Assembly (NCBI RefSeq): GCF_025821665.1
Contig: NZ_JACKSJ010000148.1
Coordinates: 1 to 64,000, forward strand
Direction of reading: 5' to 3'
Origin: [Mycobacterium] manitobense
GTDB lineage: Bacteria; Actinomycetota; Actinomycetes; Mycobacteriales; Mycobacteriaceae
DNA length: 64,000 nt
In this document: in pieces, positions 1 to 7,383 of the stretch
Layout: every line of letters begins with the position of its first letter
Numbering within the stretch: the stretch's first letter is position 1
Program-made: the position numbers and the translations under genes
Notes under the pieces: generated by a model
Database searches by the model: none
Seen by the model: the letters and a program-made list of their open reading frames with translations, nothing else
What the model was told of the DNA's origin: nothing

Positions 1-348
1 GCGCGGGTGCCGACCGCCCCGCGCCGCCGGGTGTACCGGCCGGCGCCGACTCCGACGCCGCAGACGCTCGGCGCCATCGTCGCGGTGCTGCGCAAGGTCG
101 CGGTCGCGCCGTTCGGGAACACGCGGCTGGACCCCGGCGTTGCGATAACGCAGTTGCAGGACGCCGCCCTGACCCAGACGTCGGTGGTGATCGGCTACGT
201 CGACCCCGCCGGCATCGCGACCCAGCGGGTGGTCGCACCGATCAACGTGCGCGGCGGGCAGCTCACCGCCTACGACCCGGCATCCGGACGGGTACGCGAA
301 TTCGCCATCCATCGCGTCACCTCGGTGGTGTCGGCCGACAGCGAATAG
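1..348 (+). CDS. Helicase-associated protein (Rv0862c-like), C-terminal fragment
   Basis: An open frame runs in from the left edge in frame 1 and stops at 348, so only the last 115 residues are present and the true start is outside the window. The fragment shows a basic Pro/Thr-rich stretch, then a compact alpha/beta region (residues about 25-110) with SVVIGYVDPAG and a WYL-like pattern of hydrophobic strands. It lies 41 bases before the XPB helicase on the same strand. In M. tuberculosis the neighbour of the XPB gene is Rv0862c, a large protein with a helicase-associated domain; the position and C-terminal character fit. The assignment rests mainly on context, because the conserved N-terminal domain cannot be seen. 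Confidence 0.7.
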   Translation, partial: ARVPTAPRRRVYRPAPTPTPQTLGAIVAVLRKVAVAPFGNTRLDPGVAITQLQDAALTQTSVVIGYVDPAGIATQRVVAPINVRGGQLTAYDPASGRVREFAIHRVTSVVSADSE

Positions 349-389
349 ACGCAGGATGATGGAGAAGATGACGCACCAGCGAGACCCGC

Positions 390-2039
390 ATGACTGACGG
401 CCCACTGATCGTCCAGTCCGACAAGACGGTGCTGCTCGAGGTCGACCACGAGCAGGCCGGGGCGGCGCGGGCGGCCATCGCACCGTTCGCGGAGCTCGAA
501 CGCGCCCCCGAGCACATCCACACCTACCGGATCACCCCCCTGGCGCTGTGGAACGCCAGGGCGGCGGGCCACGACGCCGAGCAGGTGGTCGACGCGCTGG
601 TGTCCTTCTCCCGCTACGCGGTGCCGCAGCCCCTGCTGGTCGACATCGTCGACACGATGGCCCGCTACGGCCGCCTGCAGCTGGTCAAGAGCCCCGTGCA
701 CGGTCTCGTGCTGGTGAGCCTGGACCGTGCGGTGCTCGAAGAGGTGATGCGCCACAAGAAGATCGCACCGATGCTGGGCGCCCGCATCGACGACGACACG
801 GTGATCGTGCATCCCAGCGAGCGCGGCCACATCAAGCAGCTGCTGCTCAAGATCGGCTGGCCCGCCGAGGACCTCGCCGGGTACGTCGACGGCGAGAAGC
901 ACGCCATCGATCTGCGGCAGGACGGCTGGGAGCTGCGCGACTACCAGGAGATGGCGGCCGACTCCTTCTGGGCGGGCGGCTCCGGGGTAGTGGTGCTGCC
1001 GTGCGGCGCGGGAAAGACGCTCGTCGGCGCGGCGGCGATGGCCAAGGCGGGCGCGACGACGCTGATCCTGGTCACGAATACTGTGGCGGGCAGGCAGTGG
1101 AAGCGCGAACTGATCGCGCGCACCAGCCTGACCGAGGAGGAGATCGGCGAGTACTCCGGTGAACGCAAGGAGATCCGACCGGTCACGATCGCGACCTACC
1201 AGGTGATCACCCGCCGCACGAAGGGTGAGTACCGCCACCTCGAACTGTTCGACAGCCGCGACTGGGGGCTGATCATCTACGACGAGGTGCACCTGCTGCC
1301 CGCACCGGTGTTCCGGATGACCGCCGATCTGCAGTCGCGGCGCCGGCTGGGGCTGACGGCCACGCTGATCCGCGAGGACGGCCGCGAGGGCGACGTGTTC
1401 AGCCTGATCGGGCCCAAGCGCTACGACGCGCCGTGGAAGGACATCGAGGCCCAGGGCTGGATCGCGCCCGCCGAGTGCATCGAGGTGCGGGTGACGATGA
1501 CGGACAACGAGCGGATGCTCTACGCCGTCGCCGAACCCGAGGAACGCTACAAGCTGTGTTCCACCGTGCACACCAAGATCGCGGTGGTCCGCTCGATCCT
1601 GGAGAAGCACAAGGGCGAGCAGACGCTGGTGATCGGTGCGTACCTCGACCAGCTCGACGAGCTGGGCCGCGAACTCGACGCGCCGGTGATCCAGGGGTCG
1701 ACCAAGACCGCCGAACGCGAGTCGCTGTTCGACGCGTTCCGGCGCGGCGAGATCTCCACCCTGGTGGTGTCGAAGGTGGCCAACTTCTCCATCGACCTGC
1801 CGGAAGCATCTGTGGCGGTGCAGGTTTCGGGCACCTTCGGCTCGCGGCAGGAGGAGGCGCAGCGGCTGGGCCGGTTGCTGCGACCGAAGCACGACGGCGG
1901 CGGCGCGGTGTTCTACTCGGTGGTCTCACGCGACAGCCTGGACGCGGAGTACGCCGCACACCGGCAGCGGTTCCTCGCCGAACAGGGCTACGGCTACATC
2001 ATCAAGGACGCCGACGACCTGCTCGGCCCGGCGATCTGA
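390..2039 (+). CDS. xpb: DNA repair helicase XPB
   Basis: Superfamily 2, ERCC3/XPB-type 3'-5' DNA helicase of 549 residues, the normal size for the mycobacterial protein. An N-terminal damage-recognition-type region (about 1-180) is followed by the two RecA lobes. Walker A is GAGKT with Lys209, motif II is DEVH (Asp298) rather than the DEAD of other families, and motif VI contains QRLGRLLR starting at Gln491. The ATP-driven enzyme is expected to act on DNA in the cytoplasm, in repair or transcription-linked remodelling. ATG at 390 follows the upstream helicase-associated gene by 41 bases, suggesting one transcript. A bacterial XPB is typical of actinobacteria and a few other groups. Function in mycobacterial repair is inferred from family knowledge. 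Confidence 0.95.
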   Translation: MTDGPLIVQSDKTVLLEVDHEQAGAARAAIAPFAELERAPEHIHTYRITPLALWNARAAGHDAEQVVDALVSFSRYAVPQPLLVDIVDTMARYGRLQLVKSPVHGLVLVSLDRAVLEEVMRHKKIAPMLGARIDDDTVIVHPSERGHIKQLLLKIGWPAEDLAGYVDGEKHAIDLRQDGWELRDYQEMAADSFWAGGSGVVVLPCGAGKTLVGAAAMAKAGATTLILVTNTVAGRQWKRELIARTSLTEEEIGEYSGERKEIRPVTIATYQVITRRTKGEYRHLELFDSRDWGLIIYDEVHLLPAPVFRMTADLQSRRRLGLTATLIREDGREGDVFSLIGPKRYDAPWKDIEAQGWIAPAECIEVRVTMTDNERMLYAVAEPEERYKLCSTVHTKIAVVRSILEKHKGEQTLVIGAYLDQLDELGRELDAPVIQGSTKTAERESLFDAFRRGEISTLVVSKVANFSIDLPEASVAVQVSGTFGSRQEEAQRLGRLLRPKHDGGGAVFYSVVSRDSLDAEYAAHRQRFLAEQGYGYIIKDADDLLGPAI

Positions 2040-2096
2040 CGGCGCCGTGTCACCACGAGTTCCCCCGGTGACCACGCACCCGCCGCGCTGAGGCGA

Positions 2097-2102
2097 TAGC
2101 CT
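2097..2102 (+). promoter_or_regulatory. Putative -10 box (TAGCCT) before the proline-rich secreted protein
   Basis: TAGCCT lies 8 bases before the ATG at 2111, the spacing expected of a leaderless or near-leaderless mycobacterial transcript. No convincing -35 was seen. Prediction only. Confidence 0.4.
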
Positions 2103-2110
2103 CGACACCC

Positions 2111-2686
2111 ATGACCGCACGACGGCGCGCTCGCGCTGCCTCGAACACCCCCGCCGTCAGGCTGGCGCTGGCCGGCCTCGCCGTCGGCTTCGGCGCCCTG
2201 GTCGCCGCGACACCCGCCGCCGCCCAGCCCGGGATGCCGCCGGTGCCGCCCGCACCCGCTCCGGGAGCTCCGGTTGCGCCACCGCCCCCGGGCGGCCCGC
2301 CGCCGGTGCCGCAGATGCAGATGCAGGATCAGAAGTACGGCAGCGGCGACGGCCCGCTGGGCTTCCTGCGCGATGCGTGGAACCAGGCGAAGAACCCGTA
2401 CGGCGACCCCACGATGACCGCACCCGGTTCGACGGCCCCGCCGCCGGGCGCAGGCCCCGCGCCGGCGCTGCCGCCCGGCTACACCTCGATCAGCGACCCG
2501 GGGTCGTCCACCCCGGCTTCTCCCGCCGGGCCGAAGACGGGCGGACCGCCGCTGCCGGAGGGCTATTACCCGCTCGACGGGCCGCCGCCGCCCGGATACT
2601 TCGACGCGCCGCCGGCCCCCGCGCCGGGTCAGCCCGCGCCACCGGCGCCTGCGCCGATGCCCCCGAAGATCATCGCCGGGCAGTAG
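2111..2686 (+). CDS. Secreted proline-rich protein
   Basis: A 191-residue protein of unknown function. It begins with a positively charged stretch and a hydrophobic segment ending in AAAQP at about residue 39, a plausible Sec signal peptide with an AxA cleavage site. The mature part is dominated by Pro, Ala and Gly (PPPPGG-type runs at both ends) around a short conserved-looking centre (KYGSGDGPLGFLRDAWNQAK) near residues 75-95. Such Pro/Ala-rich exported proteins are common in mycobacteria and probably sit in the cell envelope. It is a stand-alone gene with its own putative -10 box, facing the cupin gene on the other strand. No catalytic motif is visible. Confidence 0.75.
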   Translation: MTARRRARAASNTPAVRLALAGLAVGFGALVAATPAAAQPGMPPVPPAPAPGAPVAPPPPGGPPPVPQMQMQDQKYGSGDGPLGFLRDAWNQAKNPYGDPTMTAPGSTAPPPGAGPAPALPPGYTSISDPGSSTPASPAGPKTGGPPLPEGYYPLDGPPPPGYFDAPPAPAPGQPAPPAPAPMPPKIIAGQ

Positions 2687-2704
2687 CCGCCGCAGGCCTC
2701 ACGC

Positions 2705-3049
2705 TCAGGCGTGCGGCCCGACCGGTTTGACGACGGTCAGCAGGACCACCGAATCCTCGATGGCGTGCAGGCCGTGGCGGGTGCGGGGGATCACGATGTG
2801 GTCACCCGCCGAGCCCTCCCAGCCGGCCTCCTCGGTGCTCAGCCGCACCCGGCCGGTGACCACCTGGAGCGTCGCCTCGCCGGGGCTCTCGTGCTCGTGC
2901 AGGTCGCTGCCGCCGGTGAGCGCGATCAGGGTCTGACGCAACGCGTGTTCGTGACCGCCGTACACGGTGTGGGCGCTGCGACCGCTGCCGGTGGCGCGGG
3001 CGGTCTCGAGATGCTCGCGGGCCAGCGCGGTGAGTGAGATCTTCTCCAT
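2705..3049 (-). CDS. Cupin-domain protein
   Basis: A 114-residue single-domain cupin. The fold is supported by LHEHESPGEATLQVVTGRV (cupin motif 1: two His and a Glu as likely metal ligands) and by the motif-2-like region GDHIVIPRTRHGLHAIEDS, which supplies a third His. Cytoplasmic, with no signal peptide. Small mycobacterial cupins of this kind have no assigned substrate; they may be sensors, isomerase-like enzymes or stress proteins. The gene lies between two convergently or tandemly placed envelope genes and starts at ATG 3049, 24 bases from the stop of the next upstream gene on the same strand, so the two may be co-transcribed. Confidence 0.8.
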   Translation of the reverse strand: MEKISLTALAREHLETARATGSGRSAHTVYGGHEHALRQTLIALTGGSDLHEHESPGEATLQVVTGRVRLSTEEAGWEGSAGDHIVIPRTRHGLHAIEDSVVLLTVVKPVGPHA

Positions 3050-3073
3050 GCTCCGAATCGTGCCACCCGGGCG

Positions 3074-3961
3074 TCAGGTGTGCCGCAGAGTCGCGACGAG
3101 GTCGTCGATCAGTCGCGGACTCGGTGCGCCGGGGATGCCCTGATAGAGGGACACCACGAACACCACCGCTCCGTCCTGGCCGGGCACGTTGATGGCGACG
3201 ACGCTGTGCACGGCCGAGGAGGCGCCGCACCCACCGGCGTCGATCCCGGTCACGGTGGCCAGGATCTGCAGCGCCGGCGTGGCGTCGAGGATCAGGCCGC
3301 GCGGATCGGTCAGCGTCACCTTCGGCACCCGCCCGCCGGCGGACGTGTAGATGTCGCGCACCAGTGCGGCCTTGTCGCGCACGGCACGGTTGAGGTCGCG
3401 GGGGTTCTTCGGGCTGTCGAGTCCGGACACGGCCAGCCAGTTGTCCGGGCACGTGCTGGATTCCAACTGCGCCGCGGCGCGAAGGATCTCGATGGGGCAG
3501 GCGTCGAACAGGCCGCCCTTGCACACCTTCTCCCAGCCCAGGCGCACGCCGCAGCCCTCGACGGTCCACTCCGGCGGCACGTCATAGGTGAGGCCGACGT
3601 TGCTGCTCACCGGTTTCCAGCCGGCGGGCGTCTGGGATCCCGGCAGCGCCGGCTCACACGGCGGTGGCGGCGGCGGGGTCGAGGGTGCGGGCAGGGCGGG
3701 CGGGAGCGGGGGTGCGCTGACCGTCGCCACCGTGGTGTCCGACGTCGGGGACCGGCGGGCGTCGACGGCGATGAGCACACCTGCGCCCAGCACCACCACC
3801 GCGGCAACGGCCGCCGCCAACCACCAGACCCGGCGCCGCCCCGGGGGCGGTCCACCGGGTGGCGGCGATTCGTCGGGATAGTCGACCGTGGTGCGCTCGA
3901 CGTAGTCCGGAGGCCGCCCGTCGCCCTCGGGCGGCGGGAATCCCAGCGCCGGATAACTCAC
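3074..3961 (-). CDS. Membrane-anchored hypothetical protein with proline-rich cytoplasmic tail
   Basis: A 295-residue protein of unknown function. Residues 1-45 are hydrophilic and rich in Pro, Gly and Asp; one transmembrane segment (WWLAAAVAAVVVLGAGVLIA) follows at about 48-68; then comes a Pro-rich linker and a roughly 190-residue extracytoplasmic domain with several Cys residues (CEPALPG, GCGVRLG, CKGG, DACPIE, TCPDNW, GGCG) that could form disulfides in the cell envelope. The topology (N-in, single TM, secreted domain) resembles other mycobacterial envelope proteins. The start is a GTG at 3961 that gives the canonical MSYP-type beginning. It sits just upstream of the cupin gene on the same strand. 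Confidence 0.75.
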   Translation of the reverse strand: MSYPALGFPPPEGDGRPPDYVERTTVDYPDESPPPGGPPPGRRRVWWLAAAVAAVVVLGAGVLIAVDARRSPTSDTTVATVSAPPLPPALPAPSTPPPPPPCEPALPGSQTPAGWKPVSSNVGLTYDVPPEWTVEGCGVRLGWEKVCKGGLFDACPIEILRAAAQLESSTCPDNWLAVSGLDSPKNPRDLNRAVRDKAALVRDIYTSAGGRVPKVTLTDPRGLILDATPALQILATVTGIDAGGCGASSAVHSVVAINVPGQDGAVVFVVSLYQGIPGAPSPRLIDDLVATLRHT

Positions 3962-4042
3962 GCTGACCCCCTCACCGCCTTCTGAGAGCGAGCCTAACAG
4001 CGCGCCGCGACGTCACCCGGCGCCGAGAGCGGACGGGAGCGG

Positions 4043-5032
4043 CTAGCTCAGCGCCGGGATGACCTGCTGTTCGAACTTCTCGATGCCGGACCGGTCATAG
4101 GCGGCCTCGGGGAAGTAGAGGATCGCGTATTCACAGCCGAGATCGCGCATCCGCTTCAGCTTCTCGACAACCTGTTCGGTTGTGCCGGAGGCGGATTCGG
4201 GCGCGCTGACCGCCGACAGCATGCGATCGACGGACCCTGGGTCGGCCTTGGCCTGCTGCCTGGCGCGGATGCGCTCGATGCGGTCTTTCACGTCGGCCTC
4301 CGAATCGCCGATGACGGCGTTGAAGTTCGCCGAGCGGACGATCTTCCCGTAGTCGGTGCCGACGTCGCGGCAGTGCCCGGCGAGCACCTCGGACTTGTGC
4401 TCGAAGCCCGCCGGTTCGGAGGTGAAGTTGGTGTACTGCGCGTACTTGGCGGCGATGCGCAGTGTCACCTTCTCGCCGCCGCCCGCGATCCACAGCGGAG
4501 GGCCTCCCTGCTGCAGCGGGGTGGGCGCGACGATCGCGTCGTCGACCTTGTAGTACTTGCCCCCGAAGGTCACCCGGCCGTCGCGCCAGGCGTCGCGCAT
4601 GATCTGCACGCCCTCGTCGAGCATGCCGAGGCGCTGCCCGGCCGTCGGGAAGCCGTAGCCGTAGGCCTCCCATTCGTGTTGGTACCAGCCGCCGCCGATG
4701 CCCATCTGCACCCGCCCGCCGGAGATGATGTCGGTGGTCGCCGCGACCTTGGCGAGGTACACCGGGTTGCGGTAGCCCATCGCGGTGCACATCTGGCCGA
4801 GCTTGATCCGGGAGGTGGTCGCCGCGTAGGCCGCCATCAGCGTCCACGCCTCGTGGGTCGCCTCGTCGGTGGGCACCGGCACGGTGTGGAAGTGGTCGTA
4901 GACCCACAGCGAGTCCCATGCGGTGCCGTCGGCGTAGGTGGCCAGGTCACGCATCACCTGCCACTGCTCGTCGGGTGCGATGCCGATCAGGTCGAGTCGC
5001 CAGCCCTGCGGGATGAACAGTCCGAAGCGCAT
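4043..5032 (-). CDS. LLM-class F420-dependent oxidoreductase
   Basis: A 329-residue luciferase-like monooxygenase-family protein. The first residues MRFGLFIPQGW form the first beta strand typical of this TIM-barrel family, and a longer open frame upstream is rejected because it runs into the TetR gene. GRVQMGIGGGWYQHEW (about residues 113-128) and FGGKYY are family signatures. In mycobacteria these proteins mostly use coenzyme F420 rather than FMN; the substrate is unknown. It lies 11 bases downstream of a TetR gene on the same strand, so the two form a likely operon under the palindromic operator region at 5617-5674. Confidence 0.88.
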   Translation of the reverse strand: MRFGLFIPQGWRLDLIGIAPDEQWQVMRDLATYADGTAWDSLWVYDHFHTVPVPTDEATHEAWTLMAAYAATTSRIKLGQMCTAMGYRNPVYLAKVAATTDIISGGRVQMGIGGGWYQHEWEAYGYGFPTAGQRLGMLDEGVQIMRDAWRDGRVTFGGKYYKVDDAIVAPTPLQQGGPPLWIAGGGEKVTLRIAAKYAQYTNFTSEPAGFEHKSEVLAGHCRDVGTDYGKIVRSANFNAVIGDSEADVKDRIERIRARQQAKADPGSVDRMLSAVSAPESASGTTEQVVEKLKRMRDLGCEYAILYFPEAAYDRSGIEKFEQQVIPALS

Positions 5033-5043
5033 GGCATCCGACT

Positions 5044-5607
5044 CTAGCGAGTCGGGCGGCCCCGCCCGGTCGACTTGCCAAGGGCGGCCAACGCACCCGT
5101 CACCGCCGCCTGGCGCAGCGCGTCCGCCGGCGCGTCGGGGAACTGCAGACAGCAGTCCTGCAGGCCGCCGAGCGCGATCACGGCCCGGGTCGCCTGCTCG
5201 AGCGTCTGGTCGGGCCCGAACAGGATCCGGCTCAGCCGTTCGCGCCAGGCCAGCATGCTGTCGATGAGGCCCAGGTCGGCGATGGTGCTGAGCTCGGAGA
5301 CGATCAGCATGAGGTCGGCGCGGTGGGCGTACTGGAAGTCGAAGAACCCCTCCAGCACCTGGCGGGGCGTGATCTCCGGCCGCTCCTCGCATTCGCGCAC
5401 ATAACGGTCGCCGCGGTCGATGAGCGGCTGCACGATGCTGCGAACCAGGTCTTCACGCGATGAGAAATGGTGGTAGAGAGCAGGTTTGGTGATGCCGAGG
5501 CGCCCGGCGATGTCCTGCAGGCTGGTGCGCTGCACACCCTTGGCCGTGAACAGTTCGCGCGCCACGTCCTGGATCCGCTGCCGGGTGTCCGAACGGGGGC
5601 CGCTCAC
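5044..5607 (-). CDS. TetR-family transcriptional regulator
   Basis: A 187-residue one-component regulator. The N-terminal helix-turn-helix spans about residues 10-55, with the recognition region RLGITKPALYHHFSSRED, followed by an all-helical ligand-binding domain. It is immediately upstream of the LLM oxidoreductase and divergent from the flavin monooxygenase at 5685. The intergenic space holds two palindromes (5617-5640 and 5655-5674) suitable for TetR dimers, so it likely represses both itself with the LLM gene and the monooxygenase, induced by an aromatic or lipophilic ligand. Inducer unknown. Confidence 0.9.
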   Translation of the reverse strand: MSGPRSDTRQRIQDVARELFTAKGVQRTSLQDIAGRLGITKPALYHHFSSREDLVRSIVQPLIDRGDRYVRECEERPEITPRQVLEGFFDFQYAHRADLMLIVSELSTIADLGLIDSMLAWRERLSRILFGPDQTLEQATRAVIALGGLQDCCLQFPDAPADALRQAAVTGALAALGKSTGRGRPTR

Positions 5608-5616
5608 GTACCCACC

Positions 5617-5640
5617 CTAACTGACCGATCGTTAAGTAAG
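5617..5640. promoter_or_regulatory. Imperfect palindrome, candidate TetR operator 1
   Basis: A 24-bp imperfect palindrome centred on CGATCG (5626-5631); nine of twelve symmetric positions pair. It lies 10-33 bases upstream of the TetR start on the minus strand, in the divergent promoter region. Confidence 0.55.
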
Positions 5641-5654
5641 CTCATTGGCATCGG

Positions 5655-5674
5655 CTTACCGAACGTTCAGTAAG
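5655..5674. promoter_or_regulatory. 20-bp palindrome, candidate TetR operator 2
   Basis: CTTACCGAACGTTCAGTAAG is a 20-bp palindrome with only one mismatched pair, centred on GAACGTTC. It ends 10 bases before the ATG at 5685 and touches the ribosome-binding site AAGGAG (5672-5677), a position where a bound repressor would block transcription or initiation of the monooxygenase gene. Confidence 0.6.
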
Positions 5675-5684
5675 GAGAAGTGTC

Positions 5685-6896
5685 ATGCGCGTACTCGTCT
5701 CCGGCGCGAGCATCGCCGGCCCCGTGGTGGCCTACTGGCTGACGCGCCAGGGCTTCGACGTCACGGTCGTGGAACGCGCGCCTGCGCTGCGCAAGACCGG
5801 CGGCCACGCCATCGACCTGTTCGGGCCGGCCATGGCGATCGCCGAGCAGATGGGAGTCCTCGACCGCGTCATCGACCACGCCACCGGCACCGGACGGCTG
5901 ACCATGCACCGCGTCGGGGCGCGGCGGCCGACCCACATCGACTATCACAAGCTGTCGGCGGCCATCTCCGACCGGCACGTGGAGATCATGCGCGACGACC
6001 TCAGCGAGATCTTCTACGACGCGGGCCGCGCTGATGTCGAGTACCTCTTCGGCGACCACATCACCGCCATCACCCCTGACGGCGGGGTCACGTTCGCCCG
6101 CTCGGCGCCACGCGGATTCGACGTGGTCATCGGCGCCGACGGCCTGCACTCCGGTGTGCGACGCCTGGTGTTCGGCTCCGACGCCGGCCACACCGAGTTC
6201 CTCGGCGGCTACCTCGCTGTCGTATCGGTCCCGAAAGATTTTGTGCGCGCAGGCGAGTCGACCGGGTTCATCGACCTCGACCGCGTCGCGATGATCTACA
6301 CCGCCGACCATCTCGAAGACGCCCGGGCGGTCTTCATCTTCAGGCCCGCCGCCGCCTACCACTACGACCACCGCGACCCGGCCGGTCAGAAAGAGCAGTT
6401 GCGGAGGCGCTTCGGCGGGATGTCGGGTCCCGTCGACCGTTGGCTGGCCGAGGTGGACCACACGCCGGCCTTCTACTTCGACGCGATCGACCAGCTGCAG
6501 CTGACGAGCTGGTCCCGCGGTCGGGTCACGCTGGTCGGCGACGCCGGATACTGTCCCGGCCCTGCCGTCGGAGGCAGCACCAGCCTCGCCGTCATCGGGG
6601 CATACGTCCTTGCCGGCGAGCTCGATCGCGCCGCCGGGGACCACACCGTCGCGTTTCCCGCCTACGAAGACGTCATGACCCCGGCGGTGATCGGCAGCCG
6701 GGCACTGGCGAAGAGAATGGCCGGCAGCATCCTGCCGTCGTCAGGTCTCGGAGTTCGGGCGCTGCTGGCCGCGGGGCGGCTCATCTCGGTGCTGCCCAGC
6801 CCCGTCGGCCGGGCATTGGCCGGGCTGGACGACCGCGGCGTCCGGTTCTTCGACTCGATCCGCGTTCCCGATTACCCGGCCCTCGTTACTCGCTGA
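5685..6896 (+). CDS. FAD-dependent aromatic-ring-type monooxygenase
   Basis: A 403-residue flavoprotein hydroxylase of the p-hydroxybenzoate hydroxylase type. It opens with the FAD-binding GASIAGPVVAYWL (GxGxxG-like, residues 7-19). The second FAD motif is VIGADGLHSGVR (about 147-158) and the third is VTLVGDAGYCPGPAVGG (about 280-296). Such enzymes insert one oxygen atom into a substrate using NAD(P)H. A strong RBS (AAGGAG) lies 7 bases before the ATG. It is divergent from the TetR gene and carries a palindromic operator just before its start, so it is probably inducible. Substrate unknown; xenobiotic or tetracycline-like compounds are possible for this family. Confidence 0.88.
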   Translation: MRVLVSGASIAGPVVAYWLTRQGFDVTVVERAPALRKTGGHAIDLFGPAMAIAEQMGVLDRVIDHATGTGRLTMHRVGARRPTHIDYHKLSAAISDRHVEIMRDDLSEIFYDAGRADVEYLFGDHITAITPDGGVTFARSAPRGFDVVIGADGLHSGVRRLVFGSDAGHTEFLGGYLAVVSVPKDFVRAGESTGFIDLDRVAMIYTADHLEDARAVFIFRPAAAYHYDHRDPAGQKEQLRRRFGGMSGPVDRWLAEVDHTPAFYFDAIDQLQLTSWSRGRVTLVGDAGYCPGPAVGGSTSLAVIGAYVLAGELDRAAGDHTVAFPAYEDVMTPAVIGSRALAKRMAGSILPSSGLGVRALLAAGRLISVLPSPVGRALAGLDDRGVRFFDSIRVPDYPALVTR

Positions 6897-6945
6897 CTCA
6901 GTGAGCGCATCGAGGCTGTCGGTGGCCGTCGGTACCGTCGCGGTC

Positions 6946-7371
6946 ATGGCCCTCAGCAGAGAAGAACGCGAACAGTTCCTGGCCGAGCCGCACGTCGCCG
7001 CGCTGTCGGTGAACGCAGGCGCCGGCCGTGGCCCGTTGACCGTGCCGATCTGGTACCAGTACCGCCCCGGTGGCGAGCCGTGGGTGCTCACCGGCGCCGG
7101 CTCCCGTAAGCACCGGCTCATCGAGGCGGCCGGCCACTTCTCTCTCATGGTCGAGCGGGTCGAGCCCACCACCCGCTATGTCGCCGTGGACGGCCCGGTC
7201 AGCCGCATCGAGCCCGGCACCGACGAGTTGATGGAGCAGGTCACCCGCCGCTACCTCTCCGGCGACGCCGCCGAGCAGTACCTGGCGTTCGCCAAAGAGA
7301 ATCTCGGCGAGCACGTCGCCATCCACCTCACCCCCGAGCACTGGCTGTCGGCGGACATGGGCTCGTTCTGA
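6946..7371 (+). CDS. PPOX-class (pyridoxamine oxidase-like) F420/FMN-binding protein
   Basis: A 141-residue split-barrel flavin/deazaflavin-binding protein. The core PHVAALSVNAGAGRGPLTVPIWYQY and the later TRYVAVDGPVSRIEPG fit the pyridoxamine 5'-phosphate oxidase-like fold, whose mycobacterial members are mostly F420-dependent reductases. A longer reading from GTG 6901 is possible, but ATG 6946 is preferred because TACCGT (6933-6938) sits 7 bases before it as a leaderless -10 box and because MALSREERE starts the conserved fold. Substrate unknown. It is a single gene between the monooxygenase and a convergent acyl-CoA synthetase. Confidence 0.82.
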   Translation: MALSREEREQFLAEPHVAALSVNAGAGRGPLTVPIWYQYRPGGEPWVLTGAGSRKHRLIEAAGHFSLMVERVEPTTRYVAVDGPVSRIEPGTDELMEQVTRRYLSGDAAEQYLAFAKENLGEHVAIHLTPEHWLSADMGSF

Positions 7372-7383
7372 GCCGGTGCGGCA

